64,000 nucleotides of DNA from the NCBI RefSeq assembly GCF_023898315.1, contig NC_064618.1, positions 248,533,076 to 248,597,075 of the forward strand, read 5' to 3'. The stretch comes from Schistocerca nitens. Its lineage: Eukaryota; Arthropoda; Insecta; Orthoptera; Acrididae. The position numbers were made by a program, and so were the translations under genes. Below are positions 41,888-53,700 of this stretch, piece after piece. Below the pieces are notes generated by a model. That model was given only the letters and a program-made list of their open reading frames with translations, had not been told where the DNA came from and made no database searches. Numbering within the stretch: position 1 is the stretch's first letter; each line of letters starts with the position of its first letter.

Positions 41888-44420
41888 ACAAAAAATTTTA
41901 CACATTGATTTGGGCACTGGCCATTACAGATTTAAAAAAATTTTTCATAATTACAGTAAGAAAGATATCAAATGCACACACTTATTGATACAATGTTGGT
42001 CAAAAGCTAAAATTTTCTCACAGTCCATAAAGACAGTCCTGATCATTCAGCACAGTAAAATTGCCGTTTCTTTTCACAAATTCTGAGCACTAAAAGACAA
42101 TGCACACGGAAGTAGTGGATTTCCATGCAGTCTTGAAGAAGTAGTGTTGTCCTTCCAACGGAAAGACAGTGCTGACTCTTGACATGCTGACAGGTAATGG
42201 GCCATAACAGAGCAAACCCACAGCTGTGTCATTCGACGTTTTGAAGAATATTGGTAGGTAGGTCATCACAGAGCAGACCCACTGTAGTCCTGGTAGAGAT
42301 TAAGGTACTGATGGGCCATCAGAGATGCAGACCCACTGCAATCCTTGTGGAAATAATGGTATTGGTGGGCCATCAAAGACGCAGACCCACTGTAGTCCTT
42401 GTAGAGACGGCCAGCAACCACGTGTTGCGACTATGCAGGTGCACAATCACCATTGAAGAGTCTTGCAGACAATATAGCAAGTCCATATACCATCACTAGT
42501 TTACGCACAAAACTTTTTGCGAATGTCCTTAGAACCAGCAATGCTATTATCCAGTGCCTTGCTGAATTATCAACACATGTGCAAACACTAACAGTCCCTA
42601 CTTCGCACATATTGTCCATATACTACGTCCAACAGAAACGTGTGCAATGAAATGTAACTTACAAGTTACTTAATTTGATGAACTGGTGTCAATTACAATT
42701 TTATAACATAAGAATACAATAACAAAGGTACAAAATACATCATTAAAGAACATAACAATACAGATAACATATGTGGTAATGCAGGCTTTACAAAAGAATA
42801 GAAATAAACATGTACACCTGTGTTACAAGAATTATGACATAAGTACATACATAAAAGATCAGAATAACTTTCGAAACATCAACATGAGCATTAAAACAAA
42901 ACAGAATAAATAATTTCTAAACATCTTTACGAAGAAAATAACATAGTATTTGAAAAAATCTACAACATAAATCTTAATAGCTAAACACATAAAGACAGGA
43001 AAAACACAAATACACAAGAGTACACAAACACATAGCAGAATAACACAGGGGGAAAGGACAGGGTTTGTTTTCAGTGTAACATTTGGTACTGCAGTACCAT
43101 TGCAAACAAAACCTTTTTTTTTCCTTGGAGATCTCCCTTCATTCATCATTATTCCCAAAAAGTCCTATCTATACCTGCTTTCTGTACTTTTTTCGTATAA
43201 CTTCTCAATGATTTCTTCCAATTCATCGCAACTCATTCTCTTATATAGTCTACCCCTCTTAAGCTAACTTAAATCTACTGAGCTCAGATGCTAAACTAAG
43301 GGACGAGGCAATGCAGCAGCACAAAACAATTAACACAAACAGCAATGACAAAAAAATGGAAATTGACAAAGCAAGCTACAGTAAATCTAAATTACCAAGC
43401 AATGCAACATTACAGCTAATATGAGCCAATGTGCAGCAACAAGAAAAATAAATCAGTAGTAAAACTAGCTTAACAGAGTAATACAAAGTGAAATTTAGTA
43501 GCACTATGCCTGGCAAACAGCCGCAGCAAATGTAATAACTTATATCTAAACAGGAGAAAGCTCAAGCAGAAAAAATATTACAGTAAAAATGGCCATATTT
43601 AATACCTATGTCACATCTTAACACTAGAGTGACGCATCACAATTTATTCTACAAAAGAAATTACCAAGTACTTGAAAAGAAAATTCTGTATGCAATTCCT
43701 GTGAAGGGAAATGTCTTTCTGTGCTCCTTCGTTTTTTTTTAAGTACATCATTTAGTTATTCTTTACTGGGTCTGTAGGCATAAAATATTTATATTAGTAC
43801 ATCTATAAAATTTTATTTTAACCAATGCTGCAAGGCAGCTAGAAACTAGATATTAAACAAATTGAGCAATCTCTCAACTAAAAAGACAATAGATGTAAAA
43901 TGATTCTCATCATTTCATCAGGCATTTTAGTAAATATCATAAATTACGAGCTCCACAGTCTAATCATATGTTTTCAAGTTTGAGCATGTCGTATTTGCGA
44001 TGCTTTCTACAAAGAAATGTCAATAGCGAGGATAATGGCCTCCTTTTTTCTCCACCTGTGCCTCTGAAAGGCACACACTAATGGCTTTCTTTTGTCAGAC
44101 GACTATCTCTCAGCTGGACGACCAAAACGCATTACGTCAAGGTCACTTACCTTTCTTAACGAAATATTTACGACAGCAGTTTGCTACAGTGACAGTCTCA
44201 TATAAAAATTTCACAGATCGAGAATTTGTGTTACAAATATGTAGAAACAAAATCCTGTAAATATAACAGTGTCCAAATAATTTTCGCCGGCATTGTGATA
44301 CATTCACGCATTTACACACATTTCATAACTCTTAAAGTAAGATTCTTGGTTTCCAACATCCTTTTTTCACAAACCAGAGTCCCTAACCACTACTCATTAT
44401 TCCTTACCTTATTACACATA
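41888..44420. other. gypsy B copy 1 3' noncoding region, lower part
   Basis: A+T-rich, no env-like frame. It runs parallel to 50724-53460 of copy 2 with scattered substitutions and small indels. It contains the 55-bp tandem array and long CA/AC-rich, AAACACATAAAGACAGGAAA-type stretches. Confidence 0.8.
42250..42415. repeat. tandem repeats, period about 55 bp, gypsy B copy 1 3' region
   Basis: Three to four units of GCAGACCCACTGTAGTCCTT plus a GTAGAGA...GGGCCATCA segment. The same array is at 51080-51245 in copy 2, so it belongs to the family and is older than the duplication. Confidence 0.82.
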
Positions 44421-45842
44421 CACTCCTGGAAATTGAAATAAGAACACCGTGAATTCATTGTCCCAGGAAGGGGAAACTTTATTGACACATTCCTGGGGTC
44501 AGATACATCACATGATCACACTGACAGAACCACAGGCACATAGACACAGGCAACAGAGCATGCACAATGTCGGCACTAGTACAGTGTATATCCACCTTTC
44601 GCAGCAATGCAGGCTGCTATTCTCCCATGGAGACGATCGTAGAGATGCTGGATGTAGTCCTGTGGAACGGCTTGCCATGCCATTTCCACCTGGCGCCTCA
44701 GTTGGACCACCGTTCGTGCTGGACGTACAGACCGCGTGAGACGACGCTTCATCCAGTCCCAAACATGCTCAATGGGGGACAGATCCGGAGATCTTGCTGG
44801 CCAGGGTAGTTGACTTACACCTTCTAGAGCACGTTGGGTGGCACGGGATACATGCGGACGTGCATTGTCCTGTTGGAACAGCAAGTTCCCTTGCCGGTCT
44901 AGGAATGGTAGAACGATGGGTTCGATGACGGTTTGGATGTACCGTGCACTATTCAGTGTCCCCTCGACGATCACCAGTGGTGTACGGCCAGTGTAGGAGA
45001 TCGCTCCCCACACCATGATGCCGGGTGTTGGCCCTGTGTGCCTCGGTCGTATGCAGTCCTGATTGTGGCGCTCACCTGCACGGCGCCAAACACGCATACG
45101 ACCATCATTGGCACCAAGGCAGAAGCGACTCTCATCGCTGAAGACGACACGTCTCCATTCGTCCCTCCATTAACGCCTGTCGCGACACCACTGGAGGCGG
45201 GCTGCACGATGTTGGGGCGTGAGCGGAAGACGGCCTAACGGTGTGCGGGACCGTAGCCCAGCTTCATGGAGACGGTTGCGAATGGTCCTCGCCGATACCC
45301 CAGGAGCAACAGTGTCCCTAATTTGCTGGGAAGTGGCGGTGCGGTCCCCTACGGCACTGCGTAGGATCCTACGGTCTTGGCGTGCATCCGTGCGTCGCTG
45401 CGGTCCGGTCCCAGGTCGACGGGCACGTGCACCTTCTGCCGACCACTGGCGACAACATCGATGTACTGTGGAGACCTCACGCCCCACGTGTTGAGCAATT
45501 CGGCGGTACGTCCACCCGGCCTCCCGCATGCCCACTATACGCCCTCGCTCAAAGTCCGTCAACTGCACATACGGTTCACGTCCACGCTGTCGCGGCATGC
45601 TACCAGTGTTAAAGACTGCGATGGAGCTCCGTATGCCACGGCAAACTGGCTGACACTGACGGCGGTGGTGCACAAATGCTGCGCAGCTAGCGCCATTCGA
45701 CGGCCAACACCGCGGTTCCTGGTGTGTCCGCTGTGCCGTGCGTGTGATCATTGCTTGTACAGCCCTCTCGCAGTGTCCGGAGCAAGTATGGTGGGTCTGA
45801 CACACCGGTGTCAATGTGTTCTTTTTTCCATTTCCAGGGGTG
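44421..45842 (-). mobile_element. Tc1-like element G, nearly intact
   Basis: The TIRs are CACTCCTGGAAATTGAAATA at left and CATTTCCAGGGGTG at right, inside TA dinucleotides (44419-44420, 45843-45844). It is 1422 bp. The corresponding place in gypsy B copy 2 (near 53458, TTCATATACGTATTCGTCG) is an empty site, so the insertion postdates the split of the two gypsy copies. The transposase gene has a single visible lesion. Confidence 0.95.
44576..45598 (-). pseudogene. Tc1-like element G transposase, one nonsense codon
   Basis: A 340-codon gene starting MPRQRGREPYVQLTDFERGR at 45598. The frame is open further upstream without a family match, so this Met is preferred. The DNA-binding half has RIVGMREAGWTYRRIAQHVG and SARTIRNRLHEAGLRSRTP. 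Codon 143 is TAA (45172-45170). The same frame then continues with WRRVVFSDESRF (first D), GIMVWGAISYTGRTPLVIVE, FQQDNARPHVSRA (second D) and SPDLSPIEHVWDWMKRR (third E), ending CIAAKGGYTLY. I count 32 residues between second D and E. One G-to-T class change (GAA to TAA on the coding strand) would explain the stop. All catalytic residues are present. Confidence 0.93.
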
Positions 45843-47435
45843 TATATATATTCGTCGACACGTCAATCTTGTGACGACACTTCAATATTTCATCATAATA
45901 AATACATAGCATAATCAAATTCCTCATATAGCATCAGCTTATTGATCATAAACATACCTCAACAGCATAATACATATCGTCGTCGTAATAATATCATAAC
46001 ATCTCAATCAATTCTCAAAATCGTCGTAGCTTCCTCCAATAATTTCAAAACCTAAAAAAGTTCTCTGCTCATTTCAATAGTGTCATCTACCTCAAACGTA
46101 CTTTAAAAATCATGATCTCGTACCAAATACATCATTCAAAGCTCTCATAGTATCACAATGGTTCCGAAAAAATATGAACAGTTCACTAACTACAGACAAA
46201 ATACAATTTCATAAGTGTGAAATTATCCAACTGTGTAATTGCATAAACATGTGTCACTGATGTAGTAAAAAAAATGTTTATCTCTCAGTTAAATGATCAG
46301 ATAGCTGTGTAATTTGTGTGTTAGAGAAATATGGTACCAATGTGTAAAGTTGTATAAGCAAATACCATATTAGCTAAGGCTCCTTGTGTTTGCCAAACAC
46401 ATGGTACACAAAGTAAGCGTATACCCCCCTGAGGACTAATGTAATTATACCCTCAGGTGTTACAGATTACAGCAATATAATGAAACGTATCATGGAAAAC
46501 TTTCCTTGTATCTTTGTGATTCAAAAATCTTTAAAAATAAAAGTTTTAAGTACAAAATTAATCACTCAAATGCGTGTCCTGTAGCGCTATATGTACTTCT
46601 TGTTGTAAGATAATTCTGTGGAAGTGTCATAGTTATCGTTCACTGTAAGCCAAGTTCTGCTGAAGTCAATGTACTTACCTCATCATAAACAAAAGTGAAA
46701 TGCTTTGCGTATAGATATCATAGTTATTATGCTTATTGCCGTGATGAAGAAGGTACTGTACTATAACGTATTGTTGTGCTACGGAAAAGGCTCTCATTGT
46801 AGCTATACCACAAAAGTTACTACTAAAACATATTTTACTTTCCAGAATAATACATAAAAACTGTGCAGATATAAAACAGATACAGTGCAAAAGCAGTAAT
46901 ATAAATTGTGTCACTCATTAGTAGCGTCATGATATAATTGTGTAGCTGTGAAATAAACTGACCACTGTGTCATCTGGTATCTCTCAGAACGTACTTTAAA
47001 TCCAGAATGTATTTTCAAATAAACCAAAATGTTGCATTAAAATCTCTTTAGCAGTACCGGTACATGTTATAAGTATGTCAGCCTTATAGTCGTTACGTAA
47101 TCGTGCAACTAACAAGCAAGAATGTACACACACAATAACACTGTGTCGTCTGTTCACTATAACAATGCACTCGTAATTTCTCTTTAAATAAGTTCTCTTG
47201 GTTCTTGACTGGATATTTAACTTCAAACATTGTTGCATGTTAACAGTTTGTAAGTGTGACAAAGCTTACTAGTAACTTGAAGTGAAAAGTTATATGGCAA
47301 AGACAGAGTTAAAAAGCAGATTATCTTTCAATAAACGGTTTTACATGTGAAACGTGGTGTAAACCTTTGCTCTTCCTAGTATGCAGAGTTTCAACTTTAA
47401 CGAAATTATCATGTGGTATACGTCGGTAAAGAATA
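45843..47435. other. gypsy B copy 1 3' noncoding region, upper part
   Basis: Parallel to 53460-54960 of copy 2. The last about 100 bp before 47435 (AAACGGTTTTACATGTGAAA...GGTATACGTCGG) correspond to the integrase C-terminal end of copy 2. Confidence 0.8.
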
Positions 47436-47513
47436 CTGGAATTTTTCTCAAGGTTAGCGTCTATGTTATTTTTCCCTGAGCCAGCAGGCGCACGTGGCTG
47501 CCTGCGGTGCGAG
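47436..47513 (-). pseudogene. gypsy B copy 1 pol deletion scar
   Basis: A 70-bp island (GAATACTGGAATTTTTCTCA...CCAGCAGGCGCACGTG) matches copy 2 at 56078-56148, in the region between RNase H and integrase. To its left the match jumps to integrase C-terminus (54962); to its right it jumps to the gag tail (58184). Two deletions of about 1.1 kb and 2.0 kb, relative to copy 2, thus removed pol. Confidence 0.85.
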
Positions 47514-49860
47514 TCATTGTCTGTTTCTTTGTTGGCGCGCGTCGTTACTGGGATTAGGAGACCTAACTTCTACAAATTCACCTTGTCGAGAGTGCCCTGC
47601 TCTGTTTGAATCCCTCCAGTTTTTATGGAATTCAGGTCTGTCGTTTTGTCGGTAGTTTACAAAGTTTCTTGTTTGTCGGTCATGTGGTGCAGAATTTCTC
47701 CCAGAATCGTAACTGTGCGCTGAACTGTTGCGTCTGAAGTTATTCTGTCTCCCTTGATAATAATTGTTTTTGTTCCCATATTGTCTGTTTCTATGGTAAT
47801 CTCTGTCATATTCATTACTACGGAAATGCGATCTTTCTCTGTAACTATTATTACTCTGCCAGTAGTTGTCATATGGGTGATGTCTGTTTTGGTCACGATT
47901 TACGTTGTAAGAATAGCCTTGTCGTGTATTATTTCTGTCGTCGCAGAATTGTGACAGATGTGACCTGTAACTGTTGTGCTCCTGTTTTCGCGTTCCGCGA
48001 TTGTCAGTGTCAATTTCCAGTTCTTGTAACAGTCCCTGAAAAGCTTCAATGTCGTCTTTGCAACGTCCTGCTAAAATAATATGTCGTATATGTTCAGGCA
48101 ATTTGATTAAGCAAATGCGGACGAGTTCTGAGGGGCTGTATGGGTTTGAAAGATACTGATTCTTATGCAACATGTCTTCAAAATATTTCATAAGACTGGA
48201 AAATTCAGATTGTTCGAAACGTTTAATCATTATGATGCTATGTTTTACTCTGTCTTGTGTGGCTTGAGACCAATATGCTGAGAGGAAGGCATGGTACAAT
48301 TCTCCTTCACTGTGGCAGTCGTGAATGACCGATCACATTCTTACAGCTGGTTCATTCTATAAGTAGCCACACATAAACTCTAATCTGTGCTCTAATGACC
48401 AGTTGGGAGGAAAACAATGAGAGAATTTATGGAGCCATGCTTGTGGATGAATGTCGTTGCCAGAATTCTTAAATGTTTTGAATTTACGCGTAGTAATGAA
48501 CAGTTTATAGTCAAAATCATCATGTCGGCGAATTGCATGTCGGTCATTGTTACGTCGTTTCGGCGGTTCCATCTCAAAATTCGGTGTACCTTGCCAATTT
48601 CTTTCATAATTTCCGAAGTGCCCTGTGTTATTATTTTGTGGCTGTTCCGTATTTCTATGTCCCTCTTCCCTATTGGAGCGCGAGTGTCCTCCTAAATATG
48701 TAATTTTTGTATTACTTGTGTCAACTGATCTTGTACTTCCCGGATTTCTCTTTGGTGCTGCGTATTAATTTGATTCTGATTTTGTTTGAATTTCCTAATT
48801 TGTTCACACTCGTCTGTGTCATTAAAGACTACCGGTTGTGTCATTCAGATTATCATCTACCTTCGTAGATAAATTATTTAGGTGATCCGAAAGTTCAACT
48901 ACTTTCTCTGATAATGAACTAATTTACTCCATGTGTCTTTGTGAACCAATTTTCAGAGTATCTACTGTGTCCTTTAAGTTTTCCTGAGTTTTTGCAAGTT
49001 GCGTAACAGAATCGGTAGATGCAACTGAGTCAATTAGCTTGCAAGGTGTCGTGATTTTCATGAATCATAGTTTGCAGTTCCTTTATTGCTGCTTCGTGAT
49101 TCTGTAATGCATTTTCATGACGCGAAAAAATAGGTTGGAAATGCTCTCAAATTTGTGTTTTTACGTCATTACAGACTTTGTGTAACTCAGTAGTTAAATC
49201 TTCACGTGTTTGTTCGAGTGTGGTGTCTAACTTTTGAAGATTTTGTTCCATTGTGTCTAACTTTTGAAGATTTTGTCCCATTTGTTTCTGATTTTGTTCA
49301 AGTGTTCTGTCTAACTTTTGAAGATTTTGTTCCATTGTGTCTAACTTTTGAAGAGTTTGTTCCATTGTGTCTAACGTTTGAAGATTTTGTTCCATTGTGT
49401 CTAACTTTTGTAGCCTTTGTCCCATTTGTTGCATTAACTGTAATAACAATGCACTGGTGTCTGAAACATGTTCCTCAGTGCTTTTCGGCAGTGAAGTTGC
49501 ACCGGCAACATTCACATTTTGACAAGCAGAAAATGTGTCTTGACTTATTTGAGAAAACAGTGAGGACCCAAAACCTGAATCTGCAGCAGTTGCAAAACTG
49601 TGTCTTGTCATTCCCGATTCCTGAGGTGAGCTGTTGCCGACCGATCGATCGATAATGCTTCCCTGTTCACTAATTGTTTCACTGTCTACACCATTGTCTG
49701 CCGCCCGCTCCATTTCCCTATGCACAATTACCAAATTACTACTTTGAACATTAGTTAATTCGTTACACAGTGGCGCTAACACACCGCTTTCGTCTTCACT
49801 GTCATTTCTCAGTTTACTTTGGAGCCTAGTATTACGTTTTTCACACGCCATTATTGTCAC
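47514..49860 (-). pseudogene. gypsy B copy 1 gag
   Basis: The start MTIMACEKRNTRLQSK lies at 49860. Residues up to 237 are open: an acidic head, then a coiled coil built of 10-11-residue repeats (LDTMEQNLQK type). Between 49147 and 48700 the frame breaks. The capsid region follows at 48607-48299 (FITTRKFKTFKNSGNDIHPQ and FPPNWSLEHRLEFMCGYL), then a 261-codon frame (48299-47514) with YHAFLSAYWSQATQDRVKHS, LPEHIRHIILAGRCKDDIEA and a tail rich in Asn, Arg, Ser and Tyr without a zinc knuckle. Gag of copy 2 is colinear. Confidence 0.85.
49230..49430. repeat. coding minisatellite in gypsy B copy 1 gag
   Basis: Repeats of GTGTCTAACTTTTGAAGATT followed by TTGTTCCATT on plus, five to six times, period 30 or 33 bp, in frame. 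It encodes the LDTMEQ-NLQK repeats of the coiled coil. Copy 2 has a different version at 59945-60130. Confidence 0.88.
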
Positions 49861-50155
49861 AGTATTTCACACGACAACACAGAAAAGCACAATTTGAAGA
49901 GCACAATAAGAAAACACATTAACATAGCATTGAAAATGATATCTCGTTAATTGCAAGCGCAGCTGCGAAATACTTGCTACAAATTTACATGCATGCCACA
50001 ACTGTTTAACTGGACAACAATGAAAGACTGCAACTACAAAGGAGATTCTCTCTACAATTACGCGCTAGCAATAAACTAAAGCTACACTCATTACACAAAC
50101 TACAAGAAAAAATCAGAAGATTCCAGTGAGGTATCCTCGGCTAAGGGTCGACATA
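49861..50155 (-). other. gypsy B copy 1 5' leader with primer-binding region
   Basis: Lies between LTR 2 and the gag ATG. Next to the LTR, on minus, is TATGTCGACCCTTAGCCGAG; GAATCTTCTGATTTTT follows. In gypsy A the equivalent place reads TGGCGATATCCGGCCAGG with the same GAATCTTCTGAT downstream. The gypsy B site has TGTCGA in place of TGGCGA, so tRNA pairing may be imperfect. Confidence 0.6.
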
Positions 50156-50706
50156 TGAAACGTCCCCTTTGAAAAATTACTGACACACAATATTTTTTTA
50201 GCGCAACGCAATCTGACTTTCAAAAATCCCTACAAAAGAATGGCCCTGACTAACATTAACCTATACCTTTCACAAATCACTTACCTCACAAAAATCTTCG
50301 TTACTCGAACTACTGCAATACAGCAAGCGCCACTACTTCCAGCTAAATAAAAGATTCAAACTACGGAAGGCACTAACTACTGATAGGCATAGTTAGCAAA
50401 TGAAAGATTTTAATACAGAACAAACAATGTATTTACCTTAATAGTCATAATATATATAGCAGTTCATGACATCCAGTCTTACAAATTTAAAAAACTCTGC
50501 CATCTCTATCCCCACATCCACCACTGCTGGCGGCTCACCTCCAACTGCGCAACGCTATGCGCTGTTAACATCCAGCTACCGCTGCCCAACACTACAATGG
50601 AAGACAACAATGCAAACTAGCCACAGACTGCACACAGCACAGCCAGTGATTTTCATACAGAGCTACGTGGCGTTACCAATATAAGACCCTAAACAGCCTA
50701 CTTACA
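50156..50706 (-). repeat. gypsy B LTR 2, shared by copies 1 and 2
   Basis: Starts TGAAACGTCCCCTTTGAAAA and ends GACCCTAAACAGCCTACTTACA (last 13 bases as in LTR 1); 551 bp. It is flanked on both sides by gypsy B internal sequence: the primer-binding region of copy 1 on its left and the PPT of copy 2 on its right. Confidence 0.93.
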
Positions 50707-50723
50707 TAGCCCCCATGCTCCCC
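50707..50723 (-). promoter_or_regulatory. gypsy B copy 2 polypurine tract
   Basis: GGGGAGCATGGGGGCTA on the minus strand next to LTR 2, identical to copy 1. Confidence 0.85.
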
Positions 50724-53700
50724 ACAAAAAATTTTACAAATTCTTTTGGGCAGTGGCCAAAAATGACTTGAAGAAATTTTTCATAATAACAATAACAAAG
50801 ATATCAAATGCACACACTTATCGGTACAATGTTGGTCAAAAGCTAAAATTTTCTCACAGTCCACAAAGACTGTCCTGATCATTCATCACAGTAAAATTGC
50901 AGATTTTTTTCAAAGTCTGAGCAGTAAAAGAAAATGCATACGGAAGTAGTGGATTTCCATGCAATCTTGAAGAAGTAGTGTTTTCCTTCCAACGGAAAGA
51001 CAGCGCTGACTCTTGACATGCAGACAGGTAATGGGCCACAACAGAGCAGACCCACAGCAGAGTCAGTCGAAGTTTTAAGAATACTGGTAGGTAGGTCATC
51101 ACAGAGCAGACCCACTATAGTCTTGGTAGAGAGTATGGGATTGGTGGGCCATCAAACGTGCAGACCCACTGTAGTCCTTGTAGAAATAACGGTACTGGTT
51201 GGCCATCAAAGATGCAGACCCACTGTAGTCCTTGTAGAGACGGCCAGCAGCCATCTGTTGCGACTGTGCTGGTGCACAATCACCATCGAAGAGTCTTGCG
51301 GAGAATATAGCAAGTCCATAATCCACCAAATGTCCACTCACAAAAAATTTGTTTGAAATGTCCTTAGAACCAGCAATGCTGTTATCCAGTCCCTTGCTGA
51401 ATTATTAACACACGTGCAAACACTATCAGGCCCTACTTCTCACATATTGTCCATATACTATGACCAACAGAAACGTGTGCAGTGAAATGTAACTTACAAG
51501 TTACTTAATTTGATGAACTGGTGTCAATTACAATTTTATAACATAAGAATACAATAACAAATGTACAAAATACATCATTAAAGAACATAACAATACAGAT
51601 AAATTTGTAGTAATACAGGCTTTACAAAAGAATAGAAATAAACAGATACATCAGTGTTACAGGAATTATGACACAAGTACATACATAAAAGATCAGAATA
51701 ACTTTTGAAACATCAACTTCACACATGAGCATTAAAACAAAACAGAATAAATAATGTCTAAGCATCTTTACAAAGAAAAAAACATATTATTAGAAAGTTC
51801 CACAACATAACTCATATCAGCTAAACACATAAAGACAGGAAAAACAGAAATATACAAGAGTACACAAACACTTAGCACAATAACACAAGAGGAAAGGGCA
51901 GGGTTTGTTTTCAGTGTAACATTTGGTACTGCAGTCCAACCTAAAACTTCATTCCATAGATCTTTCGTCTTATTTTAACATTTGTTTCCACCAAAAAAAT
52001 CCTATCCAAGCATGCTTTCTGTATTTATATGTTCACATATTTCTTATCTCATTATTTATTTTCCATTATCTTACCTCATCATTTATTTCCAAGAAAATCC
52101 TACCTAAACCTGTTGTCCCTAAACCCTACTTTTTTGCTCATATCCTCTTTCAAAATACTTTTTTTGGCCAAACCATTTTCTTATAGCTTCTCAATGCATT
52201 TCTTCCAATTCATCACAACTCGTTCTCTCATACTGCCTACCTCATCTTAAGCTAACTTAAATCTACTGAGCTCAGATGCTAAACTAAGGAACGAGGCAAT
52301 GCAGCAGCACAAAACAATTAACACAAACAGCAATGATAAAAAATACAAATGGCAAAGCAAGCAGCATAAATTAGCAAAGCAAATGCAATATTACAACTAA
52401 TATAAGGCAATGCGCAGCAAACAAGAAAAATAAATTCGTAGCAAAACTGGCTTAACAGAGTAATACAAAGTCAAATTCAGTAATACTATGCCTGGCAAAC
52501 AGCAGGAGCAAATGCAATAACTTATATCTAAACATGACAAATCTCAAGCAGAAAAAATATTACACTAAAGATGGCCATGTCTAGTACCTATGTCACATTT
52601 TAATACTAGAGTGATGCATCACAATTTATTCTAGAAAAGAAATTACCAAGTCATTAAAAAAAGTATTTATGCAATTCCTGTGAAGGGAAATGTCTATTTG
52701 TGCTCTCTTTTCTAAGAACGTTTATCAGAAACATATTCTTTACTGAGTCTGTAGACAGAAAATAGTGATATTAGTACATCTACTAAATTTTATAATAACC
52801 AATGCTGCAGTGCAGCTAGAAACTAGATATTAAAGAAAATGAGCAAATATGTACATGCATACAATATGTATGCATGAAACATCATTCATTAGCCATATGG
52901 CATTTCATAAGGTAGTAAAAAATCTCTCAACTAGAAAGACAGTAGTCATAATCAGGTGTATAGACATAAAAATATTTCTTGTCATTTCATTAGGCATTTT
53001 AGTAAATATCATAAAGTAAAAGCTCCACAGTATAATCATATGTTTTCAAGTTTGAGCGTGTCGTATTTGCGATGCTTTCTCCAAAGAAATGTCAATAGCG
53101 AGGATAATGGCCTCATTTTTTTCTCCATCTAGTGGCTTTCTTTTGTCAGACGACTATCTCTCAGCTGGGCGCCCAAAACGCATTACGTCAAGGTCGCTTA
53201 CCTTTCTTACTGAAATATTTACGACAGCAGTTTCCGATACAGTGACAGTCTCATATAAAAATATTTTCACAGGTTGAGAATTTGCGTTACAAATGTGTAG
53301 AAACAAAATCCTATAAATATATCAGTGTTCAAAAAGTTTTCGTCGGCATTATGATACATTCGCGCATTTACACACATTTCATAACTCTTAAAGTACGATT
53401 CTTGGTTTCCAACATCCTTTTCCACAAATCAGAGTCCCTAACCACTACTCATTATTCATATACGTATTCGTCGACACTTCTTCAATATTTCATCAAAATA
53501 AATACGTAGCATAATCAAATTCCTCATTTACGGTAGCATCATCTTATTGATCATAAACATACCTCAACAGCATAATACACATCGTCGTCGTAAAAATAAC
53601 ATCATAACAGATCAATCACATCTCAGAATCGTCGCAGCTTCTTTCAATAATTTCAAGACCTTCAATAAAGTCATCTACCTCAAACGTACTTCAAAAATCA

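Larger units (their letters stand above)
41334..50706 (-). mobile_element. gypsy B copy 1, pol-deleted, shares its upper LTR with copy 2
   Basis: LTRs at 41334-41870 and 50156-50706. In element order (minus strand): LTR, PBS region, gag (49860-47514), a short remnant of pol, about 5.4 kb noncoding, PPT, LTR. Protease, RT, RNase H and the integrase core are missing compared with copy 2. Tc1-like element G (44421-45842) is inserted in the 3' noncoding region. The upper LTR is also the lower LTR of copy 2. Confidence 0.88.

Noticed and set aside
45377..45874. 165-codon plus-strand frame
   Set aside because: It is antisense to the Tc1-like element G transposase and has no independent support.
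49206..49655. Repetitive plus-strand protein (LTFEDFVPLC repeats)
   Set aside because: Antisense reading of the gag minisatellite in gypsy B copy 1; the sense frame is the one conserved with copy 2.
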